A stretch of DNA of 64,000 bases from an uncultured Oleiphilaceae bacterium (GCA_913060665.1 CAJXUY010000020.1:19172-83171); one strand, 5' to 3'; shown: positions 10,787 to 20,191, counted from the first letter of the stretch. The notes: generated by a model not told the origin, from the letters alone. Made by a program: numbers and translations.

Positions 10787-12175
10787 ATGATTCCTAGTGC
10801 AGTGAGTAAAACAATTGAAAGCCATAGTGGTGCGTCAACTACCGCGGTAGATGTCACGCAGCTAAACTTGATAGAGCCTCAACAAGCTCAGCAAGAGAAA
10901 ATCGTTAAAATGGTGCTGATGCACGATGTGTTGGGGCGAATGCAGGTCATTATTCCTGCAAATTGTCTATTGGATGTAGATACGTTAAATGCTCGCCTTG
11001 GTCGTGATTTGGTTGCGCTGGCTCCCGATGATCTTGATAGCTTAAGGGCTAAGTATAGTCTAAGTTCAATTCCTGCCCTGCCAGGCATAACAGGCTTACC
11101 CGCCGTGGTTGACGAATCTGTATTGTCCATGGATGTCGTTTTTTTAGAGTCCGGTGAGCCAGGTAAGATGATTCAATTTGATCAGAAGGTTTTTGCTGAC
11201 TTGTTAGCGGATGCCAGAGAAGAGGCTTTTGCAGTACCTATTGCGAGTATTGATCTTAACCGGGGCGATACATCGCAAGATCTAGATCAGATTCATGATG
11301 CTATTAAAAAATTCACCTACTTGCGAATTCAACAGCGGCTGGAAGATACCTTAGAAGTTCCACCGTTGCCTCAAACGGCTCAGAAAATAATTCATTTACG
11401 GGTTGACCCAGAAGCGGGCATCAATGATCTGGCAGATATTGTAGAGTCTGATCCTAGTTTATCCGCCCAAGTCGTTAGCTGGGCATCATCTTCATTTTAT
11501 TCCGCTCCTGGCAAAATAAAGTCTGTGCATGATGCGATCATGCGGGTTCTCGGTTTTGATTTAGTCATGAACTTATCGATGGGGTTGGCATTAGGGCGAA
11601 CACTTCAACTGCCTAAAGAGCAGCCTGAAGGTTATGAACCCTATTGGCAGCAGTCTATGTGGATGGCTACTGCAACCGGTGCACTGATTAATATGATCCC
11701 AAGAGAGCATCGACCTGGGTTTGGCTTGGCATACCTTTCAGGATTGCTGCATAACTTTGGCTATTTGGTGCTTGCGCATGTATTTCCCCCTCACTTTTCG
11801 CTGATGTGCCGTTACATTGAAGCTAACCCACATGTAGACTCTTCATATGTAGAGCACTTCTTACTAGGTGTGACCAGAGAGCAGGTGGGCAGCAAATTAA
11901 TGGCTGTATGGAATATGCCTGAAGAAGTTATCGTAGCCTTAAGACACCAGAAAAATGGAGCATTTGATGGGGTGAACTCAGATTTTGCGAATATTTTATT
12001 TATCGCTCGTAACTTATTAAGCGAAAGTGGTTTATGGGTAGGGCCTACGCAGCCAATACCAGCAGAATTGTACGAGCGTTTGCAGTTAGATCCTGAAAAG
12101 GCTCAAGCGGCGATAGATGAGTTGATTGCGTCGAAAGACGAAATTCTGAAAATGGCGGGTATGCTAGAAGAGTAA
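10787..12175 (+). CDS. YbaK-like plus HDOD domain regulatory protein
   Basis: 462 residues. Residues about 38-155 resemble the YbaK/aminoacyl-tRNA deacylase fold. Residues about 195-395 form an HDOD domain (LPQTAQKIIHLRVDPEAG, ESDPSLSAQVVSWASS, HNFGYLVLAHVFP). HDOD is a degenerate, usually non-catalytic HD domain found in signalling proteins. The same gene type follows recG in Pseudomonas. An intrinsic terminator closes the unit. The cellular role is unknown. Confidence 0.8.
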   Translation: MIPSAVSKTIESHSGASTTAVDVTQLNLIEPQQAQQEKIVKMVLMHDVLGRMQVIIPANCLLDVDTLNARLGRDLVALAPDDLDSLRAKYSLSSIPALPGITGLPAVVDESVLSMDVVFLESGEPGKMIQFDQKVFADLLADAREEAFAVPIASIDLNRGDTSQDLDQIHDAIKKFTYLRIQQRLEDTLEVPPLPQTAQKIIHLRVDPEAGINDLADIVESDPSLSAQVVSWASSSFYSAPGKIKSVHDAIMRVLGFDLVMNLSMGLALGRTLQLPKEQPEGYEPYWQQSMWMATATGALINMIPREHRPGFGLAYLSGLLHNFGYLVLAHVFPPHFSLMCRYIEANPHVDSSYVEHFLLGVTREQVGSKLMAVWNMPEEVIVALRHQKNGAFDGVNSDFANILFIARNLLSESGLWVGPTQPIPAELYERLQLDPEKAQAAIDELIASKDEILKMAGMLEE

Positions 12176-12210
12176 CGTCGGAATTAAAATGGGATCACTG
12201 TAGCTTGTTG

Positions 12211-12238
12211 AAACCAGCCTTACTAGGCTGGTTTTTTT
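12211..12238 (+). terminator. Intrinsic terminator after the HDOD gene
   Basis: Perfect 10-bp stem AAACCAGCCT (12211-12220) with AGGCTGGTTT (12225-12234), loop TACT, then T to 12238. It lies between convergent genes. Confidence 0.9.
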
Positions 12239-12248
12239 ATGGGCTAGA

Positions 12249-12707
12249 TTATTGAAACGAGTAATCCCGAAGTGCTTTAGAAGCTTCAATAATCGCGTCT
12301 TTATGGTTCTTTTCTAATTCAAAACGCTCTGCGTCCAGTTTTCGAATTAACGCTTTATCTGCTCGCTTTCGAGCGCCGTGAGTCGGCATATGTTCGGTTG
12401 CATCGTACATGATGGAGAAAACATTGAATGGAGCCTGATCATGAAGAATAGGGGCAATATGATCAAGTAGGACTTTAATTCGAATGCTGCCTTCAGATAG
12501 GTCAACTTGTTCCTCTATTATACAAAGCGCGATAATCTTAATGCTTTCAATTACTTCTTTTCGTTTTTGTTTTTTTATTTGATCTTGATTCCGCTGAGCT
12601 GTTTCTGCCGCTTTTATATAGCGCCATTTCTTTAGAATCCATAAAGCAAGTACAACCGATACCAATACGCCTATGGCAATGCTGCTCAAAATGATGCCGT
12701 TGTTCAT
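12249..12707 (-). CDS. DUF2489-like membrane-anchored protein
   Basis: 152 residues from the ATG at 12707, preceded by GGA seven bases upstream. The frame extends to a TTG at 12743, which is less likely. One N-terminal transmembrane helix (IILSSIAIGVLVSVVLALWI) is followed by a basic, helical segment rich in Lys/Gln. The cytoplasmic domain has SEGSIRIKVLLDHIAP and DATEHMPTHGARK, which I recognise as DUF2489-like. Function is unknown. It is divergent from the haem/iron cluster and shares its 219-bp upstream region. Confidence 0.65.
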   Translation of the reverse strand: MNNGIILSSIAIGVLVSVVLALWILKKWRYIKAAETAQRNQDQIKKQKRKEVIESIKIIALCIIEEQVDLSEGSIRIKVLLDHIAPILHDQAPFNVFSIMYDATEHMPTHGARKRADKALIRKLDAERFELEKNHKDAIIEASKALRDYSFQ

Positions 12708-12799
12708 TCTATGTTCCGTTGATAAAAAGTGGGTTATTTTCAAGAGGGAAGATAGGCCTCAGAACATTGACCCTCTTATATCGAGTAATGATAGCAGGA

Positions 12800-12826
12800 G
12801 CTAAATGGTAATCATAACCATTTAGC
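12800..12826. promoter_or_regulatory. Fur-box-like palindrome upstream of the dihaem/imelysin cluster
   Basis: Perfect inverted repeat of GCTAAATGGT (12800-12809) and ACCATTTAGC (12817-12826) around a 7-bp centre. The core TGGTAATCATAACCA matches the 7-1-7 Fur consensus TGATAATCATTATCA at 12 of 15 positions. It lies about 100 bp before the TTG start of the MauG-like gene. Fur control of imelysin clusters is known from other bacteria; here it is inferred from the sequence. Confidence 0.6.
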
Positions 12827-12926
12827 TTTATGATAGTAAAACTATACAAAAGATAAGGTTATTAATAGTACTAATACCTTTCTCGACCCATTACTTGGTT
12901 TTGATCTATTTCTACTGGAGAAAATA

Positions 12927-14102
12927 TTGTCCGTTATACGCTTTAGTATTTTTGTCGCTTATTCAGTGCTGCTGTTGAACAGTAATACTCTCATTGCAGA
13001 CTCTTCCAATAAAAACTCGAACATCTCAACCGTAGAAGTGTTGGGTGAAAAGTTGTTTTTTGACCACATTCTGTCTCTCAATAGAACCCAGTCGTGCGCT
13101 ACTTGCCATATGCCAAGTGTAGGCTTCTCTGACATGAGGGGCAATAGTGTGAATGGAGCTGTATCGTTGGGTGATGATGGAAAATCACTGGGTGACCGCA
13201 ACGCTCCGACAGCTTCATATGCCAACATTACGCCCTTATTTCATAAAAATAGTGACGGTTTGTATGTTGGCGGGCAGTTTTTAGATGGAAGAGAACCTGA
13301 CTTGAAGGGGCAAGCAGGAGGCCCACCGTTAAACCCCATTGAGATGGGAATGCCGGGCAAGGCAGAAGTCGTCGAACGTTTACTGGAAAGCCCTGGCTAT
13401 GTGAGTGCTTTTAAGCAATTCTATGGAGAGAATATATTTCTTAATATTGATAGCGCTTACGCTGCATTAGCTGAGAGCATTGCAGCATTTGAGAAAACCG
13501 ATGAATTTTCCCCTTTTGATTCTAAATATGATCGTTACTTAAAAGGGGAGTATGAACTAAGTCCTGAAGAGGATTTGGGTATGACACTCTTTTTCTCTCA
13601 GCAATTCACAAACTGTAACCTATGTCATCAGCTAAAAAATCAGGCCGTTTCTGAGGGTGAGACATTTAGCAACTACCAATATCATAACATTGGTGTTCCT
13701 GAAAATAGTGCTGTTCGCGCTGTAAACGGCGTTGCAGAAAACTATGTTGATGAGGGGTTGTTTAATAATCCATTAGTCAGTGATGTTAAACAACGAGGTA
13801 AGTTTAAGGTTCCTACGTTACGCAACGTAGCTGTCACCGCTCCTTATATGCATAACGGTGTATTTCAGGATCTGCGTACCGTGATGCTGTTTTACAATAA
13901 ATATAACAGTCGAAGTGAAAAAAGACAGATTAACCCGGAAACAGGTGAGCGTTGGGAAGTGCCGGAAATCGCTGAAAATATTTCAATGGAAGAGTTAAAA
14001 ACCGGCCCGGCGCTAGATGATAAGCGGATTAATGCGTTGGTAGCCTTTATGCGCCTGCTAACCGATAAGCGATATGAGCATTTACTTTCCGATTCTAATT
14101 GA
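12927..14102 (+). CDS. Dihaem cytochrome c peroxidase/MauG family protein
   Basis: 391 residues from a TTG start with GGAG six bases upstream. A signal peptide (about 1-25) indicates periplasmic export. Two c-type haem motifs are visible, CATCH (near residue 55) and CNLCH (near 231), with the MauG/CCP context GEKLFFDHILSLN and LFFSQQFTNC. Family members reduce peroxide or oxidise protein side chains. First gene of an iron/haem island: two imelysins, a DUF1111 dihaem protein and a DUF1513 protein follow. The substrate is unknown. A Fur-like box lies over its own stop codon. Confidence 0.85.
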   Translation: MSVIRFSIFVAYSVLLLNSNTLIADSSNKNSNISTVEVLGEKLFFDHILSLNRTQSCATCHMPSVGFSDMRGNSVNGAVSLGDDGKSLGDRNAPTASYANITPLFHKNSDGLYVGGQFLDGREPDLKGQAGGPPLNPIEMGMPGKAEVVERLLESPGYVSAFKQFYGENIFLNIDSAYAALAESIAAFEKTDEFSPFDSKYDRYLKGEYELSPEEDLGMTLFFSQQFTNCNLCHQLKNQAVSEGETFSNYQYHNIGVPENSAVRAVNGVAENYVDEGLFNNPLVSDVKQRGKFKVPTLRNVAVTAPYMHNGVFQDLRTVMLFYNKYNSRSEKRQINPETGERWEVPEIAENISMEELKTGPALDDKRINALVAFMRLLTDKRYEHLLSDSN

Positions 14103-14126
14103 TAATCATTATTACTAACATTATCA
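14100..14126. promoter_or_regulatory. Fur box overlapping the stop codon of the MauG-like gene
   Basis: TGATAATCATTATTA at 14100-14114 matches the 7-1-7 Fur consensus at 14 of 15 positions. A weaker second unit ends in CATTATCA at 14126, giving an extended site. The TGA stop of the preceding gene forms its first bases. It lies 41-67 bp before the imelysin lipoprotein ATG, so that gene probably has its own iron-repressed promoter. Confidence 0.75.
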
Positions 14127-14166
14127 TATGCAATTAAATCATGCTTAAAAATACTACGGAGTAGAT

Positions 14167-15456
14167 ATGGCGCCTATAAAGAATATGCTGGCGGTGCTCG
14201 TTGCGGGTACCATCGTTGCAGGTTGTAATACAACAGAAACTCAAAAGGATGTCGTTGTAGATGACGCATCTGTACTGGCGACGTATGTTGACATCGCACA
14301 AGCTAAATATGAAGACTCGTTGACCACCGCCCAGGCGCTTAATACTTCTATTACAGAGTTTTTAGCGGCACCAACTGAAGCTAGCCTAGATGTTGCTAAA
14401 GCGGCTTGGGTTGCGGCTCGTGTACCTTATCAGCAAACTGAAGTGTACCGCTTTGGTAATGTATCTGTTGATGATTGGGAAGGTAAAGTAAACGCTTGGC
14501 CATTAGATGAAGGCCTGATTGATTACGTCGCCTCTGCTTATGGGACAGAGTCTGACGAGAATGGGTTTTATACTGCAAATATTATTGCTAACCCTACATT
14601 AAAAGTAGGCGGTGTAACCGTTGATGCAACTACAATTGATAAAGCATTGTTGTCTGAAACCCTGCATGAAATTGATGAAATTGAGTCAAACGTAGCGACG
14701 GGTTACCACGTAATTGAGTTTTTACTGTGGGGTCAAGACTTGAATGGCACGAAACCTGGTGCTGGAGCACGACCTGCAACTGATTATTCATTAGAAAACT
14801 GTACTGGCGGCAACTGTGATCGTCGTAGAGCTTATTTGCAAGCAGCTACTCAGTTAATGATTGATGACCTTCAGGAAATGGCCGACAACTGGAAAGAAGG
14901 TGGTGCGTCTCAGCAAGAACTTGCTGCAAAAGGAGCAAAAGGTGGTTTAGCTACGATCCTAACAGGCATGGGTAGCTTGGCTTACGGCGAGTTAGCGGGT
15001 GAGCGTATTAAGTTAGGGTTAATGTTACACGACCCAGAAGAAGAGCATGACTGCTTCTCAGATAATACGCATTGGTCTCACTTTTATGATGCGAAGGGTA
15101 TTAAGAATGTGTACCTAGGTGAGTACACGCGAGTTGACGGTTCAGTGGTTGCGGGCCAGAGTTTATCTGATCTTGTGAAGTCTACTGACGCGGCGTTAGA
15201 CGCTGACATGAAGGAAAAACTAACAGTAACCGAAAATGCAATGCAGGCTATGGTTGATGAGGCAGAAAAAGGCCGTACATTTGATGTACTTATTGGCGCA
15301 GATGAAGCCGCTGGTAATCAAGTTATTCAAAATGTTGTAGATGCGCTTGTTGCTCAAGCTAAGACCACAGAGAAAATTATCGTAGCTTTGAAGTTAGGTA
15401 GCATTGAGTTAGAAGGGTCTGATAGCCTTGATAACCCTTCCTCAATAGTGCAGTAG
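14167..15456 (+). CDS. Imelysin family (M75-type) lipoprotein
   Basis: 429 residues with GGAG before the ATG. The signal peptide ends in a lipobox, IVAGC, so Cys20 is the predicted lipidated residue. The imelysin signature GxHxxE appears as GYHVIEFLLWG, followed by GARPATDY. Imelysin proteins are periplasmic or outer-membrane helical proteins tied to iron uptake; peptidase activity is disputed. A near-consensus Fur box lies directly upstream and a strong hairpin terminator directly downstream. The product resembles the IrpA/IcmP type. Confidence 0.9.
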   Translation: MAPIKNMLAVLVAGTIVAGCNTTETQKDVVVDDASVLATYVDIAQAKYEDSLTTAQALNTSITEFLAAPTEASLDVAKAAWVAARVPYQQTEVYRFGNVSVDDWEGKVNAWPLDEGLIDYVASAYGTESDENGFYTANIIANPTLKVGGVTVDATTIDKALLSETLHEIDEIESNVATGYHVIEFLLWGQDLNGTKPGAGARPATDYSLENCTGGNCDRRRAYLQAATQLMIDDLQEMADNWKEGGASQQELAAKGAKGGLATILTGMGSLAYGELAGERIKLGLMLHDPEEEHDCFSDNTHWSHFYDAKGIKNVYLGEYTRVDGSVVAGQSLSDLVKSTDAALDADMKEKLTVTENAMQAMVDEAEKGRTFDVLIGADEAAGNQVIQNVVDALVAQAKTTEKIIVALKLGSIELEGSDSLDNPSSIVQ

Positions 15457-15498
15457 TAGGCTAAAGTACTCAGTTACTATATTAAGCACCTCGTAAGT

Positions 15499-15544
15499 TA
15501 ATAAGATAGCCTCACATGTGTATGTCAGGCTATCTTATTATTTT
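15499..15544 (+). terminator. Terminator or attenuator between imelysin and dihaem genes
   Basis: Perfect 14-bp stem (15499-15512 with 15527-15540; TAATAAGATAGCCT and its complement) over a 14-nt loop, then TTTT. It sits inside the cluster, 25 bp before the next start, so it may lower rather than stop expression of the downstream genes. Confidence 0.8.
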
Positions 15545-15568
15545 GACCCTTTCAATTTTTAATATCCT

Positions 15569-17044
15569 ATGATTATAGTTAGTCGTAACTTTTTAATTTT
15601 TATAATATTGTCGCGACTTATAACGGTTGATGTTTGTGCGGATATCCCTGTCGTTACAACAGACTTTTCAGTTGTTGAAGCGGGTGAGTCAATGCCCGGA
15701 GGGGATACAACGTCTAGGCACCGTAGCAATCGTCATTCTTTTTCTCATCCTTCTAGCAATCTGGGCTTTGAACAGGGGTTGGACTTTAAGGTGGGTAACG
15801 GGGTGTTTAAAAAAATATGGGTTTCGTCTCCCTCGAGTACCACCGCGAGTGATGGCTTAGGGCCTCTTTATAATGCCCGCTCTTGCTTGAGATGCCATAC
15901 GAATAATGGGCGCGGCCAGCCGCCTACCGAAGGGTTTCAGCAAACCCGAGCTGTTCCGCTATTTTTAAGGATTAGTATTCCCCCACAAACCCAAGCTGAG
16001 AAAATCTTACTATCACAGCATCGACTGGGTTTTATTCCAGAGCCCACTTATGGCAGTCAGTTGCAGGGGTTTTCGACTCAAGGGGTTAACGCAGAAGGCT
16101 TACTGAATGTGAGCTATACAGAGATTCCTCAGCCGTTATCTGAAGGGCAGATTATCTCTCTTCGACAGCCCCATTACACGGTTTCGAATCTGGGGTACGG
16201 TGACCTGCATGCAGAAACGCAGTACTCTCCTCGTATTGCGCCACCGATGATTGGGCTTGGTTTACTTGAAGCGATTGATGCTCAAGACCTATTACAATTG
16301 GCGGACCCGGAAGATCGTGATAGTGATGGGATTTCAGGACGCGTTAATAAAGTATGGGATATCAAGACTCAATCGGTCACTATTGGTCGGTTTGGTTGGA
16401 AGGCGGGTACACCAACACTGGAGCAGCAAAACAATGCAGCACTCAATGGGGATCTTGGCATTGGCTCTTGGATGTACCCAAACCCCTATGGAGATTGCAC
16501 TACGCAACAAGTAGAGTGCATTAATCAGCCGCACGGCAATACTTCATTGCAGGGTGGTTTGGAAGCTTCCAGAACAATGACAGATCTCTTGCTTTATTAT
16601 ACTCGTCACTTAGCAGTACCTATGCGACGATCCGCAGGAGCTAGGCGAGCATTAACAGGCAAACAGTTGTTTTATAAAACGGGCTGTATAGGATGCCACA
16701 CCCCTAAATATACAACTAAATCAGATGCTGCTGTACCTGAGCTTGCAAACCAATTAATCTGGCCCTATACCGATTTTCTATTGCACGATATGGGTGAGGG
16801 GCTTGCCGATAACCGCCCAGAGTTCAGTGCTAATGGTCGTGAATGGCGAACACCCCCTTTATGGGGTATTGGCTTAACCGAAATAGTGAGTGGCCATAGA
16901 AGTTTTTTGCATGATGGTAGGGCCCGTTCGCTGTTAGAGGCGATACTTTGGCATGGAGGCGAAGCAGAAGCGGCTAAAGCGCGAGTGGTTAAGATGAGTG
17001 CAAAAGAGCGAAACGATTTGATCTATTTTCTGGAGACACTTTAA
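15569..17044 (+). CDS. Dihaem DUF1111 oxidoreductase
   Basis: 491 residues with a signal peptide (about 1-24, ending VCA) and two c-haem motifs: CLRCH (near residue 110) and CIGCH (near 375). The central DPEDRDSDGISGR and the C-terminal LHDGRARSLLEAILWHGGEA are typical of the DUF1111 family, often called thiol oxidoreductase although the reaction is not established. The ATG at 15569 has no clear Shine-Dalgarno. Its TAA shares one base with the ATG of the next imelysin gene, so the two are translationally coupled. Such neighbours of imelysins are recurrent in proteobacteria. Confidence 0.87.
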   Translation: MIIVSRNFLIFIILSRLITVDVCADIPVVTTDFSVVEAGESMPGGDTTSRHRSNRHSFSHPSSNLGFEQGLDFKVGNGVFKKIWVSSPSSTTASDGLGPLYNARSCLRCHTNNGRGQPPTEGFQQTRAVPLFLRISIPPQTQAEKILLSQHRLGFIPEPTYGSQLQGFSTQGVNAEGLLNVSYTEIPQPLSEGQIISLRQPHYTVSNLGYGDLHAETQYSPRIAPPMIGLGLLEAIDAQDLLQLADPEDRDSDGISGRVNKVWDIKTQSVTIGRFGWKAGTPTLEQQNNAALNGDLGIGSWMYPNPYGDCTTQQVECINQPHGNTSLQGGLEASRTMTDLLLYYTRHLAVPMRRSAGARRALTGKQLFYKTGCIGCHTPKYTTKSDAAVPELANQLIWPYTDFLLHDMGEGLADNRPEFSANGREWRTPPLWGIGLTEIVSGHRSFLHDGRARSLLEAILWHGGEAEAAKARVVKMSAKERNDLIYFLETL

Positions 17045-18162
17045 TGATAAACCATAATTTGAGTCACCATATACCGTGTCACTTGAATATTCGAGTATTG
17101 GTGATGCTATTAGGGAGCTTATGGTTTCAATCTGCACTTGCAGAGCCGACTAATAAGCAATGGCATGAGTTTAATCTGGCGGTTATTGATCAGCATATTG
17201 TCCCTCGGTATCAACAATTGGAACGTCAGGGCGATAAATTGCTATCAGCCAATACGGCTCTTTGCGAAGTACTGGATGAATCATCTTTACAGGCATCAAA
17301 GGCTGCATTTAATCACACCATGGATGCGTGGCAGGGAATTCAACATGTTCGGTTTGGCCCGGTAGAAATACTCTTACGCCACTTTAGTATGCAGTACTGG
17401 CCGGATAAAAAGAATCATATTGGCAAACACCTGGAACGTTTAATTGCAGACAATGACGAGGAACTATTAACTAGCGACCGCTTTTATCGGTTAGGTGTTA
17501 GCGTTAAAGGGCTTCCTGCGATTGAGCGTTTATTATATGCCGATGATGCATTAGCCGCGTTAAAAGCTAACCCTTATCGTTGTATGGTGGCGGTTAGGAT
17601 CAGTGCTTATGTTGCCGAAATGGGCCGAGATATAGTATTGGAATGGGACAGCGTGATGCGCCCTCACTTTGCAAATGTAAATAGCGGTGATGATTACTTT
17701 GAAGAAGACCTTGAAGCCTCAATTTTTATACTCAAAGCACTGGTTGAGCCATTAGAAGTGATTCGTGACCTAAAAATTGATCGCCCGCTCGGTAAGCGTG
17801 CTGGTAAAGCAAAATATAAGCGATTGGAGTCTTGGCGGAGTGCTCGCTCGTTACGAAATATACAAATTAACGTATCAGAACTAAAGGCGCTTTTTAAGGG
17901 CGATGGCAAGCAGGATTCCTCCGCAAGCGTGCAGCACTTGTTGGATGAAACTGATGCTAAAGCAATATTGCGTCAATTTTCAGCGCTTGAATCGCAATTA
18001 AAAAGTATCCCATCTCCGCTAGAAGAAACTATTAATACTCCAGAAGGAAGAAGCGAACTCTTAAAAGCGTCTTCTATGATCACGAGCCTTCATGAGAGTC
18101 TTGAAGCCGCAATGGTTAAAAATGGCATTCATCTTGGGTTTAATAGTCGAGATGGCGATTAA
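17044..18162 (+). CDS. Second imelysin family protein
   Basis: 372 residues. The signal peptide is cleaved after about residue 33 (QSALA-EP) with no lipobox, so a soluble periplasmic form is expected, unlike the lipoprotein imelysin upstream. The imelysin core has WQGIQHVRFGPVE and GLPAIERLLY, a variant of the family GxHxxE motif with Pro in place of His. The ATG overlaps the stop of the DUF1111 gene by one base, and the DUF1513 gene follows after 3 bp. Confidence 0.85.
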   Translation: MINHNLSHHIPCHLNIRVLVMLLGSLWFQSALAEPTNKQWHEFNLAVIDQHIVPRYQQLERQGDKLLSANTALCEVLDESSLQASKAAFNHTMDAWQGIQHVRFGPVEILLRHFSMQYWPDKKNHIGKHLERLIADNDEELLTSDRFYRLGVSVKGLPAIERLLYADDALAALKANPYRCMVAVRISAYVAEMGRDIVLEWDSVMRPHFANVNSGDDYFEEDLEASIFILKALVEPLEVIRDLKIDRPLGKRAGKAKYKRLESWRSARSLRNIQINVSELKALFKGDGKQDSSASVQHLLDETDAKAILRQFSALESQLKSIPSPLEETINTPEGRSELLKASSMITSLHESLEAAMVKNGIHLGFNSRDGD

Positions 18163-18165
18163 ATA

Positions 18166-19317
18166 ATGAAGATCAGTCGGCGAAGGTTTAGTCAGTTGTT
18201 GCTAGGGCTTTTAGCCACACCAGACATTGCAATATCGTCAGCAATAGTAGGTGGGCAGTCTAAAGTAAACCCTGCACCTGACTTTTATGCCAGTGCCGCA
18301 AAAGGGAAGGATAACCAGTATTACCTGCAAGTGATCGACAACCTTGGCCGGCAAGTAAAGCACCTTGCTCTACCGGCTCGGGCTCATCAAGTGATCGCGC
18401 ACCCTTATTATCCCTGGCTGTTAGTCGTGGCAAGGCGCCCAGGGTATTACATTAAGGTGTTTGACTATCAAGAAGGCGTTACGCGTTTTGAAATTGAATC
18501 AAAAGCGGGATACCATTTTTATGGTCATGCAGTATTTTCACCTGATGGACGGTTTTTAGTGACGACAGAACACCATATAGCAAAAGGGCATGGCCGTTTG
18601 GTCATGCGTGATGCTGAGAAGGGTTTTGTTGAAGTAGCAGATTATCCTTCATATGGTATTGGCCCTCATCAGTTATCTTTTTTGTCTGACCAGCAAACAC
18701 TGGTGGTCGCCAACGGCGGAATACTCACTCACCCTGATCGAGGGCGTGAAAAGCTGAACCTAGATACAATGGAGCCTTCACTTGACTATATCGACTTCAA
18801 ATCGGGCGCTTTATTAGAGAAACAAACACTAGCAAAAGAACTTCACCAGCTAAGTATTCGTCATTTAGCGGTTAATAACACTGATCAGGTGGTGGCGGTG
18901 ATGCAATATCAAGGAGGCAAGATGGACAACCCTCCTTTGGTAGCGACTCATCGGCGAGGAGAAGACATTCGCTTGCTCGCGGCACCTGAAACAGTGAACC
19001 GTTCAATGAAGCAATACTGTGGCAGTGTCAGCATTGATACGACCGGCTCTTTTGCCGCTGTGTCATCCCCGAGAGGGAATATTGTGACTATTTGGGATAT
19101 TGACGCTGGAAAATACGTCAACCATTTCGGGTGCTCTGATGGCTGCGGTATTGCAACTGCTGGCACCGGAGGCTTTATGATATCCACAGGTACTGGTCGG
19201 TTTTACCACTATGACTTGGTCACTCGCTCTCTTACCAAGAAAATGCTAGATATTTCGTCCTCAGTTTCATGGGATAACCATTTGACCGCTATAACTACCG
19301 CGATTATAAAAGCTTAG
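18166..19317 (+). CDS. DUF1513 protein, Tat-exported beta-propeller
   Basis: 383 residues. The N-terminus SRRRFSQLLLG is a twin-arginine signal, so the protein is exported folded. The rest has repeated blades of propeller type (AHQVIAHPYYPWLLVVARR, FSPDGRFLVTTEHH, GIGPHQLSF, AAVSSPRGNIVTIWDI). DUF1513 genes often lie with imelysin and DUF1111 genes; function is unknown, with iron handling inferred from context. A 7-bp hairpin (GAGCTCA/TGAGCTC, 19338-19355) follows the stop but lacks a T-tract. Confidence 0.85.
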   Translation: MKISRRRFSQLLLGLLATPDIAISSAIVGGQSKVNPAPDFYASAAKGKDNQYYLQVIDNLGRQVKHLALPARAHQVIAHPYYPWLLVVARRPGYYIKVFDYQEGVTRFEIESKAGYHFYGHAVFSPDGRFLVTTEHHIAKGHGRLVMRDAEKGFVEVADYPSYGIGPHQLSFLSDQQTLVVANGGILTHPDRGREKLNLDTMEPSLDYIDFKSGALLEKQTLAKELHQLSIRHLAVNNTDQVVAVMQYQGGKMDNPPLVATHRRGEDIRLLAAPETVNRSMKQYCGSVSIDTTGSFAAVSSPRGNIVTIWDIDAGKYVNHFGCSDGCGIATAGTGGFMISTGTGRFYHYDLVTRSLTKKMLDISSSVSWDNHLTAITTAIIKA

Positions 19318-19451
19318 ATTGGGTCAAAAGTGAAAGAGAGCTCATTATTGAGCTCGCCGCAGTCCTCGGAATTGTATTAAAAGAGGCTGTGTGGCCTCAT
19401 TGTTAGGCGGTATGCATACCATCGACGGTGATGGATACGTCGAAGCTGAAT

Positions 19452-20191
19452 CTGACATGGACCTATTTTTGAAAATAGTAATAATCCGGTACTTAGGTGG
19501 TTAGGCGATAGTCAGATTAATGCGAAGCCTGAGGTGCACAAGCAGTCTTATTCCCAGCCATTTTATAAAGATGAGCAATACTGTAAATCTTGTCACAATG
19601 AGTTTTCCCCCGGGTTTGGTGCGATGGTAGTAGATACCTGGGGTGAGTGGGAAAAATCTTCGTTTAATAACCCAGAGAATCCTAAAAAACGTCGTGGTTG
19701 CATTGCGTGCCATATGCACGGCGATATTTCAAAAATTGGTGAAGATGTGCCAGGGATCTCAACCGATGGGGGTCGAGTAAAGAAAAATGTCGTGACGCAT
19801 CAGGTTACAGGAGCCAATCATTTTTTAGTCGGGCTTAGAAACCCTGAACTGGAAAAAATGAGTATCGAATTATTAAAAACATCAGCCAGTCTTGAACAGT
19901 CAATAACCTGACGGTAAGAGTTAACAATATTGGGCGGGCCATGCATTTCCCACCGGTGTTGCCGACTTTAGAGAGTTCTGGCTGCAAATAAACGTGACTG
20001 ATGCCACCGGTAAAAAAGTGTTCAAAAGCAGGTATTTGGACGAAGACGGTAATGTAGAGCCCGATGCCAGAATGTTTATGAAGGTTTTTGGTGATAAAGA
20101 GGGTAAACCCTTAGGATTGATCTTCTGGCGCTATGAATAGCTATTGCAAGATACCCGTATTCCCGCCGATGGGTATCGAGATGAGACTTAA
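19452..20191 (+). pseudogene. Decayed multihaem cytochrome c gene
   Basis: Three collinear segments look like one exported multihaem protein in broken frames. Segment 1 (about 19452-19911) reads PIFENSNNPVLRWLGDSQIN, then YCKSCHNEFSPGFG and CIACHMHGD. Segment 2 (about 19899-19935) continues one frame over as LTVRVNNIG. Segment 3 (about 19934-20191) reads GHAFPTGVADFREFW, PDARMFMKVFGD and FWRYE. An in-frame TAG at 20138-20140 and LLQDTRIPADGYRDET follow, then TAA. So there are two frameshifts and one nonsense codon, and no start or signal peptide remains. The motifs NIG-GHAFPTG and CxxCH are typical of periplasmic multihaem cytochromes. The 134 bp before it hold only the small hairpin after the DUF1513 gene. 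Confidence 0.8.

Noticed and set aside
15627..15860. 77-codon frame inside the DUF1111 gene
   Set aside because: Lies wholly within a well-supported gene in another frame.
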